Positions 1 through 8,756 of a stretch of DNA of 64,000 bases are shown piece by piece. Position 1 is the first letter of the stretch; the number at the start of each line of letters is the position of its first letter. Where the stretch lies: NCBI RefSeq assembly GCF_004349355.1, contig NZ_SMFK01000002.1, positions 434,001 to 498,000 on the forward strand. Reading direction: 5' to 3'. The position numbers and the translations under genes are program-made. Below the pieces are notes generated by a model that ran no database searches, was not told the DNA's origin, and worked only from the letters and a program-made list of their open reading frames with translations. Origin of the DNA: Flavobacterium cellulosilyticum. Lineage in GTDB: Bacteria; Bacteroidota; Bacteroidia; Flavobacteriales; Flavobacteriaceae.

Positions 1-494
1 AACGTTTCTTCAAGATAAATCAGTGTTTCTGCTAAACGTTCTTTTACAGTTTTTTGAGAAATTGAAACCATATGGTCGCTCGTTTCTTTTAAATCCCCAC
101 AAACGGTTTTCATTAAATTCATCGAAAACTGATTGTTGGCGTCAAATAAACTTAAGACTTCGCTTTTAGGAATAAAACAAACCTCCATATCTTCTAGGGC
201 GACCGCAGTTAAATTAGCAGGTTCGTCACTAATCAATGAACGTTGTCCAATTAATTCTCCAGCTTTAATTAGTTTTACAATTTGGTCTTTACCATTTGAA
301 CTTAATTTTGACATTTTGCAAACACCAGAAGTTACACAATAAATGCCGTTTACACTTTCTCCTTCTTCAAAAAGAGGGGCTCCTTTTTTAATTATATGAG
401 ATGTTTTACACGCAGCAAGTTTTACAAGCTCGTCTTTATTTAGAGCTTTTAAAGCACTAAATTGTCTCACTATACATTGTTCGCAATTACTCAT
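1..494 (-). CDS. Crp/Fnr-family transcriptional regulator (C-terminus cut by window edge)
   Basis: Read from an ATG at 494 down to the window edge, giving 164 codons that are open throughout. It has the cyclic-nucleotide-binding beta-roll typical of Crp/Fnr proteins (residues about 15-125) and the start of the dimerisation helix; the DNA-binding helix-turn-helix lies outside the window. Cysteines sit at residues 4 and 7 (CxxC) and 106, the last in a VCFIP context that matches the fourth iron-sulfur ligand of E. coli FNR (VCEIP). The third N-terminal ligand expected five residues after the CxxC is a serine, so a classical four-cysteine [4Fe-4S] site is not certain. It is divergent from ccoI and shares an FNR-type box with it, so control of the neighbouring oxidase genes is likely. 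Confidence 0.88.
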   Translation of the reverse strand, partial: MSNCEQCIVRQFSALKALNKDELVKLAACKTSHIIKKGAPLFEEGESVNGIYCVTSGVCKMSKLSSNGKDQIVKLIKAGELIGQRSLISDEPANLTAVALEDMEVCFIPKSEVLSLFDANNQFSMNLMKTVCGDLKETSDHMVSISQKTVKERLAETLIYLEET

Positions 495-521
495 ATATGA
501 AAAAATTAAATCTTGTTATTG

Positions 522-529
522 CAAATCTA
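522..529 (-). promoter_or_regulatory. -7 element of the Crp/Fnr gene (TAGATTTG)
   Basis: On the minus strand this octamer fits the Bacteroidota -7 consensus TAnnTTTG and lies 28 bases before the regulator's ATG. The FNR-type box at 540-551 is centred 23.5 bases upstream of its last G. That would cover the region around -30, where binding would be expected to repress rather than activate. Confidence 0.5.
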
Positions 530-539
530 CAATTTTATA

Positions 540-551
540 TGATTAATGTCA
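540..551. promoter_or_regulatory. FNR-type operator TGATTAATGTCA between the regulator and ccoI
   Basis: Matches TGA-N6-TCA, the core of the FNR/CRP recognition palindrome (TTGAT-N4-ATCAA). Its centre (545.5) is 36.5 bases upstream of the final G of the ccoI -7 element. The same geometry is found at the ccoS and hemN promoters in this window. Confidence 0.65.
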
Positions 552-574
552 GCTTTTTTAATTTACACTAGAAG

Positions 575-582
575 TACTTTTG
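575..582 (+). promoter_or_regulatory. -7 element of ccoI (TACTTTTG)
   Basis: Perfect TAnnTTTG match 20 bases upstream of the ccoI ATG. Transcription would start about five bases after the G, leaving a leader of roughly 15 bases and placing the FNR-type box near -41.5, the usual activating position. Confidence 0.6.
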
Positions 583-601
583 TCTTTTAACGAATCTATT
601 T

Positions 602-2983
602 ATGGTCATGGAAAACTGCTTCCATTGTGGGTTGGATTCTATCAAGGAAGATCAAATTGATTTTGATGGAAAAACATTCTGTTGTAACGGATGCAAAACC
701 GTATATGAAATTTTCAGTCGTAATGATATGACTTGTTATTATGATTTTGAGAAATCACCTGGTGCAACTCCTCTTGATATTAGCGGGAAATACGATTTTT
801 TAGATAACGAAAGTATTGTTGCTAAGCTTTTGGAATTTAAAGAAGAAAATGCGGCTATTATTTCATTGAGTATTCCACATATTCATTGTAGTTCCTGTAT
901 TTGGATTCTTGAAAACTTGCAACGGCTACAAAAAGGAATTAGCACTTCTCAGGTTAATTTTCCTCAAAAACAAGTCCGAATTACTTATAATCCTGAAACA
1001 GTTTCACTCAAAACGATTGTTGTTTTATTAAGTTCGATCGGTTATGAACCTTATATCAGTTTAGAGAATTATGAAACGGGTAAAAACAATGTTGATAGAA
1101 GTTTGACGTATAAATTAGGATTGGCTTTCTTTTGTTTTGGGAATATTATGTTGCTTTCGTTCCCTGAATATTTTGACATGAACGAATATTGGTTGGATAG
1201 TTATAAACCTTTTTTTAGATGGCTTATTTTTGCTTTGTCCTTGCCTGCTTTTATATATTCGGCAAGTGGTTATTATATTTCAGCTTATAAAAGTATAAAG
1301 TCGGGCATTTTGAATATTGATATTCCAATTGCTTTGGGAATCATTATATTCTTTGTTAGAAGCACTTTTGATATTGTTATGGATTATGGTTCGGGTTTTT
1401 TTGATAGTCTCACGGGACTGATTTTTTTTATGCTTTTGGGCAAAATGTTCCAAATTAAAACGTATAGTTTCCTGAGTTTCGAAAGAGATTTTAAATCCTA
1501 TTTTCCGATTGCTATTACCCGAATTAACAATGACTTGTCTGAAGAAAGTATTCCAATTTATGAAATTCAAAAAGGAGATAGGATAGCAGTTAGAAACCAA
1601 GAACTGATTCCAGTTGATGGTATTTTAATAAGTGATAAAGCCGAAATTGATTATAGTTTTGTAACAGGTGAAGCAATTCCAGTAATCAAAAAATCAGGTG
1701 ATAAAGTTTTCGCAGGAGGAAAACAAATAGGAAAACTTATCGAAATGGAAGTACTGCACTCGGTTTCTCAAAGTTATTTAACGCAACTGTGGAGTAACGC
1801 TATTTTTCAGAAAAAAGTTGAAGAAAAATTTAAATCGATTACGGACACCATTAGTCGTTATTTTACGCCAGTACTATTGTTAATCGCTTTTGTGAGTCTT
1901 GGTTATTGGATTTTTATTGATGCAACTGTTGCTTTTAATGTTTTTACAGCTGTTTTAATTGTGGCTTGTCCTTGTGCACTAGCGCTTACGGCTCCTTTTA
2001 CAATGGGAAATATCTTAAGAATTGTAGGAAATAAGAAATTTTATCTTAAAAATGCCTTAGTTATTGAACAATTGGCCAAAGTAGATACGATAGTTTTTGA
2101 TAAAACAGGAACGATTACAACCAATATAAAATCAAATATTTCCTATTCAGGGATAGTGATTTCTGATGATAATTTATTGATATTAAAAAGTGTTCTTCGC
2201 GCTTCAAATCATCCCTTGAGCCGAATGTTATACGATTTTTTACCAGAAGGGAAGAGACTGAAAATCTCCGAATTTGAAGAAATTGCAGGAAGTGGGATTC
2301 AAGCAACTATTGATAATACACAGTTAAAAATGGGCTCATCCTCATTTGTAAAAAATCAAGTAGAAAATAATTTAAAACAAACATCAGTTCATATTGAAAT
2401 TAATAGTGTTTATTTCGGTAAATACATTTTTAATAATCATTATCGAGATGGTTTGGAATCTCTTTTTAATAACTTAAATCGCAATTACCAAATCAAGGTT
2501 TTGTCTGGCGACAATGAAGGGGAAAGAGAAACATTAGAAAATCTATTGCCTCTAGGAACGGAATTGGTTTTTAATCAGAAGCCGGAGCAAAAATTAGAAT
2601 TCATTAAGCAATTACAAAACGAAGGCAAAAACGTAATGATGGTGGGTGACGGACTTAATGATGCCGGAGCATTAATGCAAAGCAATGTTGGAATCTCTAT
2701 ATCTGAAAACGTAAATGTTTTTTCGCCAGCTTGCGATGCTATACTTGCTGCAACTGAATTTAGTCAATTGGATTATTTTCTAAAATTATCTAAAAAATCC
2801 ATCAAAGTAATCAAAATGAGTTTTGTGCTCTCTATTCTTTATAATTTTGTTGGATTGTCTTTTGCTATTACAGGGAACCTTCAACCCCTGGTAGCAGCCA
2901 TAATTATGCCTCTTAGTACAGTTACAATTGTCAGTTTTGTGACAATAATGAGTAGTTATTATGCAAGAAATAATAATAATTAA
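602..2983 (+). CDS. ccoI: CcoI/FixI-type copper-translocating P1B ATPase
   Basis: 793 residues, the size of Bacteroidota FixI/CcoI. It exports or supplies copper for assembly of the cbb3 oxidase encoded downstream. In order: an N-terminal cysteine-rich cluster (C6, C9, C27, C28, C31), a heavy-metal-binding domain with HIHCSSC at about 94-99, membrane helices, the actuator TGEAIP motif, the intramembrane ACPCAL metal site near residue 455, the phosphorylation motif DKTGTITT near 500, and GDGLNDAGA in the hinge. All catalytic motifs are intact. A second ATG two codons downstream (MENCF) is an equally possible start. It sits behind an FNR-type promoter and 115 bases ahead of ccoS, which has its own promoter. 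Confidence 0.95.
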   Translation: MVMENCFHCGLDSIKEDQIDFDGKTFCCNGCKTVYEIFSRNDMTCYYDFEKSPGATPLDISGKYDFLDNESIVAKLLEFKEENAAIISLSIPHIHCSSCIWILENLQRLQKGISTSQVNFPQKQVRITYNPETVSLKTIVVLLSSIGYEPYISLENYETGKNNVDRSLTYKLGLAFFCFGNIMLLSFPEYFDMNEYWLDSYKPFFRWLIFALSLPAFIYSASGYYISAYKSIKSGILNIDIPIALGIIIFFVRSTFDIVMDYGSGFFDSLTGLIFFMLLGKMFQIKTYSFLSFERDFKSYFPIAITRINNDLSEESIPIYEIQKGDRIAVRNQELIPVDGILISDKAEIDYSFVTGEAIPVIKKSGDKVFAGGKQIGKLIEMEVLHSVSQSYLTQLWSNAIFQKKVEEKFKSITDTISRYFTPVLLLIAFVSLGYWIFIDATVAFNVFTAVLIVACPCALALTAPFTMGNILRIVGNKKFYLKNALVIEQLAKVDTIVFDKTGTITTNIKSNISYSGIVISDDNLLILKSVLRASNHPLSRMLYDFLPEGKRLKISEFEEIAGSGIQATIDNTQLKMGSSSFVKNQVENNLKQTSVHIEINSVYFGKYIFNNHYRDGLESLFNNLNRNYQIKVLSGDNEGERETLENLLPLGTELVFNQKPEQKLEFIKQLQNEGKNVMMVGDGLNDAGALMQSNVGISISENVNVFSPACDAILAATEFSQLDYFLKLSKKSIKVIKMSFVLSILYNFVGLSFAITGNLQPLVAAIIMPLSTVTIVSFVTIMSSYYARNNNN

Positions 2984-3032
2984 GTAAATTTTAAAAAGGA
3001 TTAACTCATTTTTTTAGGTAAATCTTAAAGTA

Positions 3033-3075
3033 TGATAAATGTCATATTTTAAAAAAAGACAATAAAGTATTTTTG
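3033..3075 (+). promoter_or_regulatory. FNR-type promoter of the ccoS-ccoNOQP operon
   Basis: The box TGATAAATGTCA (3033-3044) sits in an ATGA-N6-TCAT palindrome. It is followed by TATTTTTG (3068-3075), a perfect TAnnTTTG -7 element. Box centre to last G is 36.5 bases, identical to the ccoI and hemN promoters. The predicted transcription start is near 3080, about 19 bases before ccoS. Confidence 0.65.
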
Positions 3076-3098
3076 TTACTTAAATTCATCATGAGGTT

Positions 3099-3290
3099 AT
3101 GAGTGTTATTTATTTACTTATTTCGATCAGTATTTTAGTTGCTATTTTCTTTTTTATTGCTTTTATAATAGCCGTAAAAAAGGGGCAATATGACGATAAT
3201 TATACCCCTTCCGTAAGAATGCTCTTTGATGATGAATTAATTCATACTAAAAAAGAAAGTACCCCAAATAAAGATTCAGAAGCTTTATAA
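3099..3290 (+). CDS. ccoS: CcoS, cbb3 oxidase maturation protein
   Basis: 63 residues: one N-terminal transmembrane helix (about 4-27) followed by a short charged tail with the KKGQYDD pattern typical of FixS/CcoS. The family is needed to insert heme and copper cofactors into CcoN. It lies between ccoI and ccoN/O, as is usual for this gene, and is the first gene after the FNR-type promoter. An overlapping ATG at 3091 gives only a three-codon frame. Length, topology and position all agree. Confidence 0.9.
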   Translation: MSVIYLLISISILVAIFFFIAFIIAVKKGQYDDNYTPSVRMLFDDELIHTKKESTPNKDSEAL

Positions 3291-3342
3291 ATTCATACTA
3301 TTCAATATTTAAACTTTTAAACCAATTAACAAATAATTATTT

Positions 3343-5520
3343 ATGGAAATGCAACAGTTTTATTATGACAACAAAATTGTAAAGATGTTCATTTACGCTA
3401 CCATCATTTTTGGAGTAGTGGCAATGTCTGTTGGGCTTTTGGAAGCCACCTTGTATCTTTTCCCAAATTTAACTGACGGTATTTCGTGGTTAAGTTATGG
3501 TAGATTAAGGCCTTTACATACTAATGCCGCAATTTTTGCTTTTGTTGGAAACGCCATGTTTGCTGGGATTTATTATTCGCTTCAGCGGTTATTAAAAGCC
3601 AGAATGTATAGTGATTTCCTAAGTAAACTTAATTTTTGGGGTTGGCAATTAATAATTGTTGCGGCAGCAATTTCACTGCCTTTGGGTTACAGTACTTCAA
3701 AGGAATATGCTGAACTAGAATGGCCTATTGATATTGCGATAACTATAATTTGGGTTGTATTTGGTCTCAATATGATTGGTACTATTCTCAAAAGAAGAGA
3801 ACGTCATTTGTATGTTGCCATTTGGTTTTACATTGCCACTTTTGTAACTGTTGCTGTTTTACATATTTTCAATAGTTTAGAATTGCCCGTAAGTGCCATG
3901 AAAAGTTATTCTGTTTATGCGGGAGTTCAAGATGCTTTAGTGCAATGGTGGTACGGTCATAATGCAGTTGCCTTTTTCTTGACTACACCTTATTTGGGAT
4001 TGATGTATTATTTTGTACCTAAGGTAGCGAATCGTCCTGTTTACTCTTACAGGTTGTCTATTATCCATTTTTGGTCTTTAATCTTTTTATATATCTGGGC
4101 TGGACCGCATCACTTATTGTATTCCGCTTTGCCGAACTGGGCTCAAAATTTAGGTGTCGCTTTTTCAATAATGTTGCTTGCACCATCTTGGGGAGGGATG
4201 ATTAACGGACTTTTGACATTGAGAGGAGTTTGGGATAAAGTACGTCAAGAACCGGTTTTGAAATTCTTTGTTGTTGCCATTACAGGCTATGGTATGGCTA
4301 CTTTTGAAGGCCCAATGTTGTCTCTTAAAAATGTAAATGCTATTGCCCATTATACGGATTGGATTATAGCTCACGTTCACGTTGGGGCTTTAGCATGGAA
4401 CGGATTTATGGCTTTTGGTATGATTTATTGGTTGATACCACGAATGACTAAATCGACTTTGTATTCTACAAAATTAGCTAATTTCCACTTCTGGATTGGA
4501 ACTTTAGGAATTATACTGTATACCATTCCAATGTATCTTGCTGGCTTTTTGCAAGCTTCAATGTGGAAACAATTTAATCCTGACGGTACCTTAACTTATG
4601 GGAATTTCCTTGAAACTGTAACTCAAATCATGCCTATGTATTGGATGAGAGCGATAGGTGGAACCCTTTATTTAACAGGAATGATAGTGTTGGTTTATAA
4701 TATTATTCAAACCGTTAGAGCAGGTGAGACTATTGAAGATGAATTGGCGGAAGCTCCAGCATTGAAAGTAATTAGCTCAGGAAGAATAAAAGGGGAGAGA
4801 TACCACGCTTGGTTAGAAAGAAAGCCAATTCAATTAACCATTTTTGCTGTAATTGCCATTTTAATTGGAGGTATTGTTCAAATTGTACCTACCATTATGG
4901 TGAAATCTAATATCCCTACAATCGCAAGTGTAAAGCCGTATTCACCCTTAGAATTGGAAGGACGTGATTTATACATTCGCGAAGGTTGTGTGGGTTGTCA
5001 CTCGCAATCTGTACGTCCATTCCGTAGTGAAGTCGAACGTTATGGACCACAATCTAAGGCAGGGGAATTTGTATACGATCACCCATTCCTTTGGGGGTCT
5101 AAACGTACCGGTCCGGATTTATTGAGAGAAGGTGGAAAATACAATGACAACTGGCATTTTAATCACTTTTGGAATCCACAAAGTATTTCAGCAGGTTCAA
5201 TTATGCCAGGATACAAATGGTTGTTTGATAATAAAGCGATGGACGTTTCATTAACTCAAAAGAAAATGCAAGCTATGGTAACGCTTGGAGTTCCTTATAC
5301 TGAAACACAACTGGCAAATGCCAATAAAGATTTGAGAACACAAGCAATGAAAATTGAAGAAAACTTGAAAAACGATCCCGATTTTGTGAAAAGTTATGAT
5401 AATAGCAAGAAAAAAGCAGCAGCCAGAGGAGAACAATTTGTACCAATGAACGAAAGAGAAATTGTAGCATTGATCGCTTATATCCAAAGACTGGGAACTG
5501 ATATCAAAGTTAAAAACTAA
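3343..5520 (+). CDS. ccoN: Fused CcoN-CcoO subunit I/II of cbb3-type cytochrome c oxidase
   Basis: 725 residues combining two proteins that are separate in proteobacteria. Residues about 1-460 are the multi-helix CcoN catalytic subunit that carries the heme b and heme b3-CuB centre; conserved histidines are visible in WWYGHNAV, GPHHLLYSA and IIAHVHVGA. After a linker and one helix (about 490-512) comes the CcoO cytochrome c domain with one heme-binding CVGCH near 549, followed by SQSVRPFRSE. The protein reduces oxygen at high affinity and pumps protons in the inner membrane. The fusion is common in Bacteroidota. The next gene, ccoQ, begins 15 bases downstream. Confidence 0.96.
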   Translation: MEMQQFYYDNKIVKMFIYATIIFGVVAMSVGLLEATLYLFPNLTDGISWLSYGRLRPLHTNAAIFAFVGNAMFAGIYYSLQRLLKARMYSDFLSKLNFWGWQLIIVAAAISLPLGYSTSKEYAELEWPIDIAITIIWVVFGLNMIGTILKRRERHLYVAIWFYIATFVTVAVLHIFNSLELPVSAMKSYSVYAGVQDALVQWWYGHNAVAFFLTTPYLGLMYYFVPKVANRPVYSYRLSIIHFWSLIFLYIWAGPHHLLYSALPNWAQNLGVAFSIMLLAPSWGGMINGLLTLRGVWDKVRQEPVLKFFVVAITGYGMATFEGPMLSLKNVNAIAHYTDWIIAHVHVGALAWNGFMAFGMIYWLIPRMTKSTLYSTKLANFHFWIGTLGIILYTIPMYLAGFLQASMWKQFNPDGTLTYGNFLETVTQIMPMYWMRAIGGTLYLTGMIVLVYNIIQTVRAGETIEDELAEAPALKVISSGRIKGERYHAWLERKPIQLTIFAVIAILIGGIVQIVPTIMVKSNIPTIASVKPYSPLELEGRDLYIREGCVGCHSQSVRPFRSEVERYGPQSKAGEFVYDHPFLWGSKRTGPDLLREGGKYNDNWHFNHFWNPQSISAGSIMPGYKWLFDNKAMDVSLTQKKMQAMVTLGVPYTETQLANANKDLRTQAMKIEENLKNDPDFVKSYDNSKKKAAARGEQFVPMNEREIVALIAYIQRLGTDIKVKN

Positions 5521-5535
5521 TAAATTGAGACCATT

Positions 5536-5700
5536 ATGTTTGAACAAATAAAACACAATATGGAGACTATCGACGGTGTTTCTATATATCCAATATTTAC
5601 TTTGGTGATTTTCTTTACTTTTTTTGTGGGACTTGGAGTTTGGGCTTTTTCATATAAAAAAGAAAAATTGGACGAGTTAGGGGATCTCCCATTGCAATAA
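5536..5700 (+). CDS. ccoQ: CcoQ-like small subunit of cbb3 oxidase
   Basis: A 54-residue frame starting MFEQIKHNMETIDGVSIYP, containing one transmembrane helix (about 18-38) and a charged C-terminus ending in LGDLPLQ. It fills the gap between ccoN/O and ccoP, the normal place of ccoQ. CcoQ/FixQ is a single-helix protein that stabilises the assembled oxidase. Sequence conservation in the family is low, so the assignment rests on size, topology and position. The frame is short and easily missed by length-filtered gene calling. Confidence 0.85.
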   Translation: MFEQIKHNMETIDGVSIYPIFTLVIFFTFFVGLGVWAFSYKKEKLDELGDLPLQ

Positions 5701-5731
5701 TTTATTAAAAAATTTTGAAAATTAATTAAAA

Positions 5732-6643
5732 ATGAAAAAATTAATTCCGGCATATATAAGAGTTTTGGTTATTTTCTTTGCAGTCTTTGGCGCAATGGAA
5801 TATTTCATTGACTCAGGTGAACAACCTGCATTTATTAAATTCCCAATGGTTTCCTTGTTTTTATTTGTGTTTCTTTTTCTTTTGATCGCCATAGAAATCA
5901 CAATTAACGCTGTGGATACAATTACTTTTCAGTTATTAACTGATGAACAGAAAGCGAAATTATCCTTTGCTGAAAACACCAGCTATAAAAAAAGTAAATG
6001 GTATAAAAAAATGATGATAGCCCTTACTAAAACGGAACCTATTGAAAATGAAGGAGAAATATTATTAGATCACGATTATGACGGTATTAATGAATTAGAT
6101 AATGATTTGCCACCATGGTGGGTCTATTTATTTTATGCTTGTGTTCTATTTGCGGTTGTTTACATGGTTCGATTCGAAATAATGGGTGGAGATAATCAAG
6201 AAATGGAATTGAAGAAAGAAATGGCTCAGGCTCAAATTGATATTGAAGAATACAAGAAAACAGCTCCCGATTTAATGGATGAAAAAACAGTTACTTTGTT
6301 GACTGATCCTGCGGATTTAGCTGCTGGTAAAGCGATTTTCACAACAAATTGTGTTGCTTGTCACAGAGCTGATGCTGGAGGTCAAATAGGCCCAAACTTA
6401 ACAGATGATCAATGGATTTTAGGGGGAGGTATAAAAAATGTTTTCCATACCATTACAAATGGTGGTCGTGATGGAAAAGGAATGATAGCTTGGAAAGCAT
6501 CATTGAAACCCAAAGAAATTCAACATGTTGCTAGTTATATTTTGTCTTTAAGAGGTAGTAATCCTGTTGAACCGAAAGTTTCGGAAGGAGAAATTTGGAT
6601 TTATGAAAATGCTCCTAAAACTGATAGTACAACTGTAAAATAA
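5732..6643 (+). CDS. ccoP: CcoP, cytochrome c subunit III of cbb3 oxidase (single heme motif)
   Basis: 303 residues with an N-terminal membrane part (helices near 8-25, 35-58 and 131-150). A FixP_N-type stretch, DHDYDGINELDNDLPPWW, lies just before the last helix. A periplasmic cytochrome c domain has CVACH near 206 and a downstream methionine region (GKGMIAW). Only one CxxCH is present, whereas proteobacterial CcoP has two, so this subunit carries one heme c. It accepts electrons and passes them to CcoO/CcoN. It is co-oriented with ccoQ, 31 bases downstream. Confidence 0.93.
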   Translation: MKKLIPAYIRVLVIFFAVFGAMEYFIDSGEQPAFIKFPMVSLFLFVFLFLLIAIEITINAVDTITFQLLTDEQKAKLSFAENTSYKKSKWYKKMMIALTKTEPIENEGEILLDHDYDGINELDNDLPPWWVYLFYACVLFAVVYMVRFEIMGGDNQEMELKKEMAQAQIDIEEYKKTAPDLMDEKTVTLLTDPADLAAGKAIFTTNCVACHRADAGGQIGPNLTDDQWILGGGIKNVFHTITNGGRDGKGMIAWKASLKPKEIQHVASYILSLRGSNPVEPKVSEGEIWIYENAPKTDSTTVK

Positions 6644-6747
6644 TATCGGTTACTTAAATAACTTTTTCAAATTAGAATTGTTTTTTAAAATCCTTGTTAA
6701 GGATCAAACTTTGGCGAAGATTTTACAATTAAACAAAATTTAAAACA

Positions 6748-8166
6748 ATGTCAAAATTACCAAACGAAGCTTTTAGAGACACCATTGGAACCATTGACGA
6801 AAAAGGAAATAGGAAATTTGTTTTTCCAAAAAAACCTTCAGGGAAATTTTATGATTATAGAAAATGGGTTAGCTATTTTTTGTTGCTAGTTCTTGTTGCT
6901 AATCCGTTTATTAAGTTGAATGGCAATCAGTTTATGATGTTCAATATTCTAGAAAGAAGATTTAATATTTTTGGATTTCCATTCTGGCCGCAAGATTTTT
7001 ATCTTTTTGTAGTGTCTACGATTGTGGGTATTGTTTTCGTAATACTTTTTACAGTAATTTTTGGTCGAATATTTTGTGGCTGGATTTGTCCTCAAACTAT
7101 TTTTCTGGAGATGGTTTTTAGACGAATTGAATATTGGATAGAAGGAGATCGAGGCGCTCAAATTCGTTTGGAAAAACAAGAATGGAATGCTAAAAAAATC
7201 AGAAAAAAAGCACTTAAATGGTCTGTTTTCTTAATTATTTCTTTTCTGATTGCCAATGTATTTCTCGCTTATCTCATTGGAAGTGACGAATTATTTAGAA
7301 TGATTGAAGAAGGTCCTGAAAATCATGTAAGCACCTTAATTTCATTGTCGATATTTACTGGAATATTCTATTTTATTTTTGCTTGGTTTAGAGAACAGGT
7401 ATGTATAATTGCTTGTCCTTACGGAAGGTTACAAGGCGTTTTATTGGATGATAAATCAATAAACGTTGCTTATGACTTTGTACGAGGGGAAAAAGAAACG
7501 GGTAGAGCGAAGTTCAACAAACAGGAAAATAGAACAAGTACAGGAAAAGGCGATTGTATTGATTGCAAACAGTGTGTTCACGTTTGCCCGACAGGAATTG
7601 ACATTCGAAACGGAACTCAATTAGAATGTATCAATTGTACGGCTTGTATAGATGAATGTGATACTATAATGGAAGGTATTGGTTTGCCCAAAGGTCTCAT
7701 TCGATATGCCTCAGAAGATGAAATTGAGAAAAAAGCCAAGTTCCAGTTTACCGCTAGAATGAAAGGCTACAGTGCTGTATTGTTCATTTTAATTGGAATT
7801 TTAGTTGGTTTGTTGTTTTTACGTACGGATGTCGAAGCGGTGATTTTAAGATTGCCTGGACAGTTATTCCAACATAAAGGAGATAATATCAGCAATATTT
7901 ATACCTTTAAGATAATCAATAAAACCAATAATGATTTTAACGATATACATTTCAAATTGGTTGGAATAAAAGGGACTTTGAAAGTAGTAGGAATTCAAGA
8001 TTTAAAAATACCAAAACAAGGAATGAAAAGTGGGACTCTGTTTATCGAAATCAACCAAAATTTATTAGATACCGATAAAACAAAAATTAAAATCGAAGTA
8101 TTTGAAGGTTTCAAAAAAATTGAAACTAGTCAAACCAATTTTTTAAGTCCTAGAAGTTTTGATTAA
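6748..8166 (+). CDS. ccoG: CcoG/FixG-type cytochrome c oxidase accessory protein
   Basis: 472 residues. It has several membrane helices and the FixG cysteine motifs: FCGWICPQ near 110, CIIACPYG near 218, and two ferredoxin-type clusters, CIDCKQCVHVCP near 270 and CINCTACIDECD near 295, which should hold two [4Fe-4S] centres. The C-terminal 100 residues form an Ig-like extracytoplasmic domain. CcoG reduces Cu(II) to Cu(I) for oxidase assembly. It lies 104 bases after ccoP, with the ccoH frame starting within 20 bases of its stop. It is probably part of the same transcript. Confidence 0.94.
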   Translation: MSKLPNEAFRDTIGTIDEKGNRKFVFPKKPSGKFYDYRKWVSYFLLLVLVANPFIKLNGNQFMMFNILERRFNIFGFPFWPQDFYLFVVSTIVGIVFVILFTVIFGRIFCGWICPQTIFLEMVFRRIEYWIEGDRGAQIRLEKQEWNAKKIRKKALKWSVFLIISFLIANVFLAYLIGSDELFRMIEEGPENHVSTLISLSIFTGIFYFIFAWFREQVCIIACPYGRLQGVLLDDKSINVAYDFVRGEKETGRAKFNKQENRTSTGKGDCIDCKQCVHVCPTGIDIRNGTQLECINCTACIDECDTIMEGIGLPKGLIRYASEDEIEKKAKFQFTARMKGYSAVLFILIGILVGLLFLRTDVEAVILRLPGQLFQHKGDNISNIYTFKIINKTNNDFNDIHFKLVGIKGTLKVVGIQDLKIPKQGMKSGTLFIEINQNLLDTDKTKIKIEVFEGFKKIETSQTNFLSPRSFD

Positions 8167-8185
8167 TAGTAAAAATAAAAAAAAC

Positions 8186-8635
8186 ATGAAAATTAATTGG
8201 GGAACAGGAATCGTAATTGCATTTGTATTATTTATATCATTTATTTTATATTTTGTATTAGAAGTGCAATCGAATTCTAAATATGACAATGAATTAGTGG
8301 TGGAAGAATATTATAAACACGATGCCAAATTTGGTGACGAAATGGTTCGAATTCAAAATGCTCAAGACCTAGTTCAAAAACCGATTATTTCTATAGCCAC
8401 AAAGGGAGTTAGTATCGTTTTTCCCGATGTATATAATCCTAAAGCTATAAAAGGAGAGGTATCGTTTTATCGTCCTTCGGCTAAAAAGTTTGATTTTAGT
8501 ATTCCAATTTTATTGAAAAAATCGACCTTGAATATTCCAAAAAATAGACTATTAGGTGGTCGATGGGATATCAATATGGAATGGCAATATGATGGGAAAA
8601 AATATCTTACCAAAGAAACGATATATATTAATTAA
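8186..8635 (+). CDS. ccoH: CcoH/FixH family protein
   Basis: 149 residues from the ATG at 8186. A start at 8159 would run through an unusual lysine- and asparagine-rich leader overlapping ccoG, so the internal ATG (MKINWGTG) is preferred. One N-terminal helix (about 7-28) is followed by a soluble domain with KYDNELVVEEYYKHDAKFG, the pattern of Bacteroidota FixH proteins. FixH/CcoH stabilises cbb3 oxidase assembly and interacts with the copper ATPase system. It immediately follows ccoG, as in other fixGH clusters. Confidence 0.88.
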   Translation: MKINWGTGIVIAFVLFISFILYFVLEVQSNSKYDNELVVEEYYKHDAKFGDEMVRIQNAQDLVQKPIISIATKGVSIVFPDVYNPKAIKGEVSFYRPSAKKFDFSIPILLKKSTLNIPKNRLLGGRWDINMEWQYDGKKYLTKETIYIN

Positions 8636-8756
8636 AGAAAAAAGACGGATAGATGAAAGACAAAATGAGAATAGAAAACTTTTTAGGCTAAATTAAGTCT
8701 TCTATCGACATAAGATTCTATCATCTGTTCATCTATCATCTATTATCAGTAAATAA

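Noticed and set aside
6694..6707. FNR-like site TTGTTAAGGATCAA before ccoG
   Set aside because: One half-site is mismatched and no TAnnTTTG lies at the 36.5-base spacing seen at the other three promoters; ccoG is likely read from the ccoS promoter.
8647..8737. Inverted repeat GATAGATGAA / TTCATCTATC before the SafE-like gene
   Set aside because: A 10-base match over a 70-base loop in low-complexity sequence with tandem ATCTATC units; weak evidence for a functional structure.
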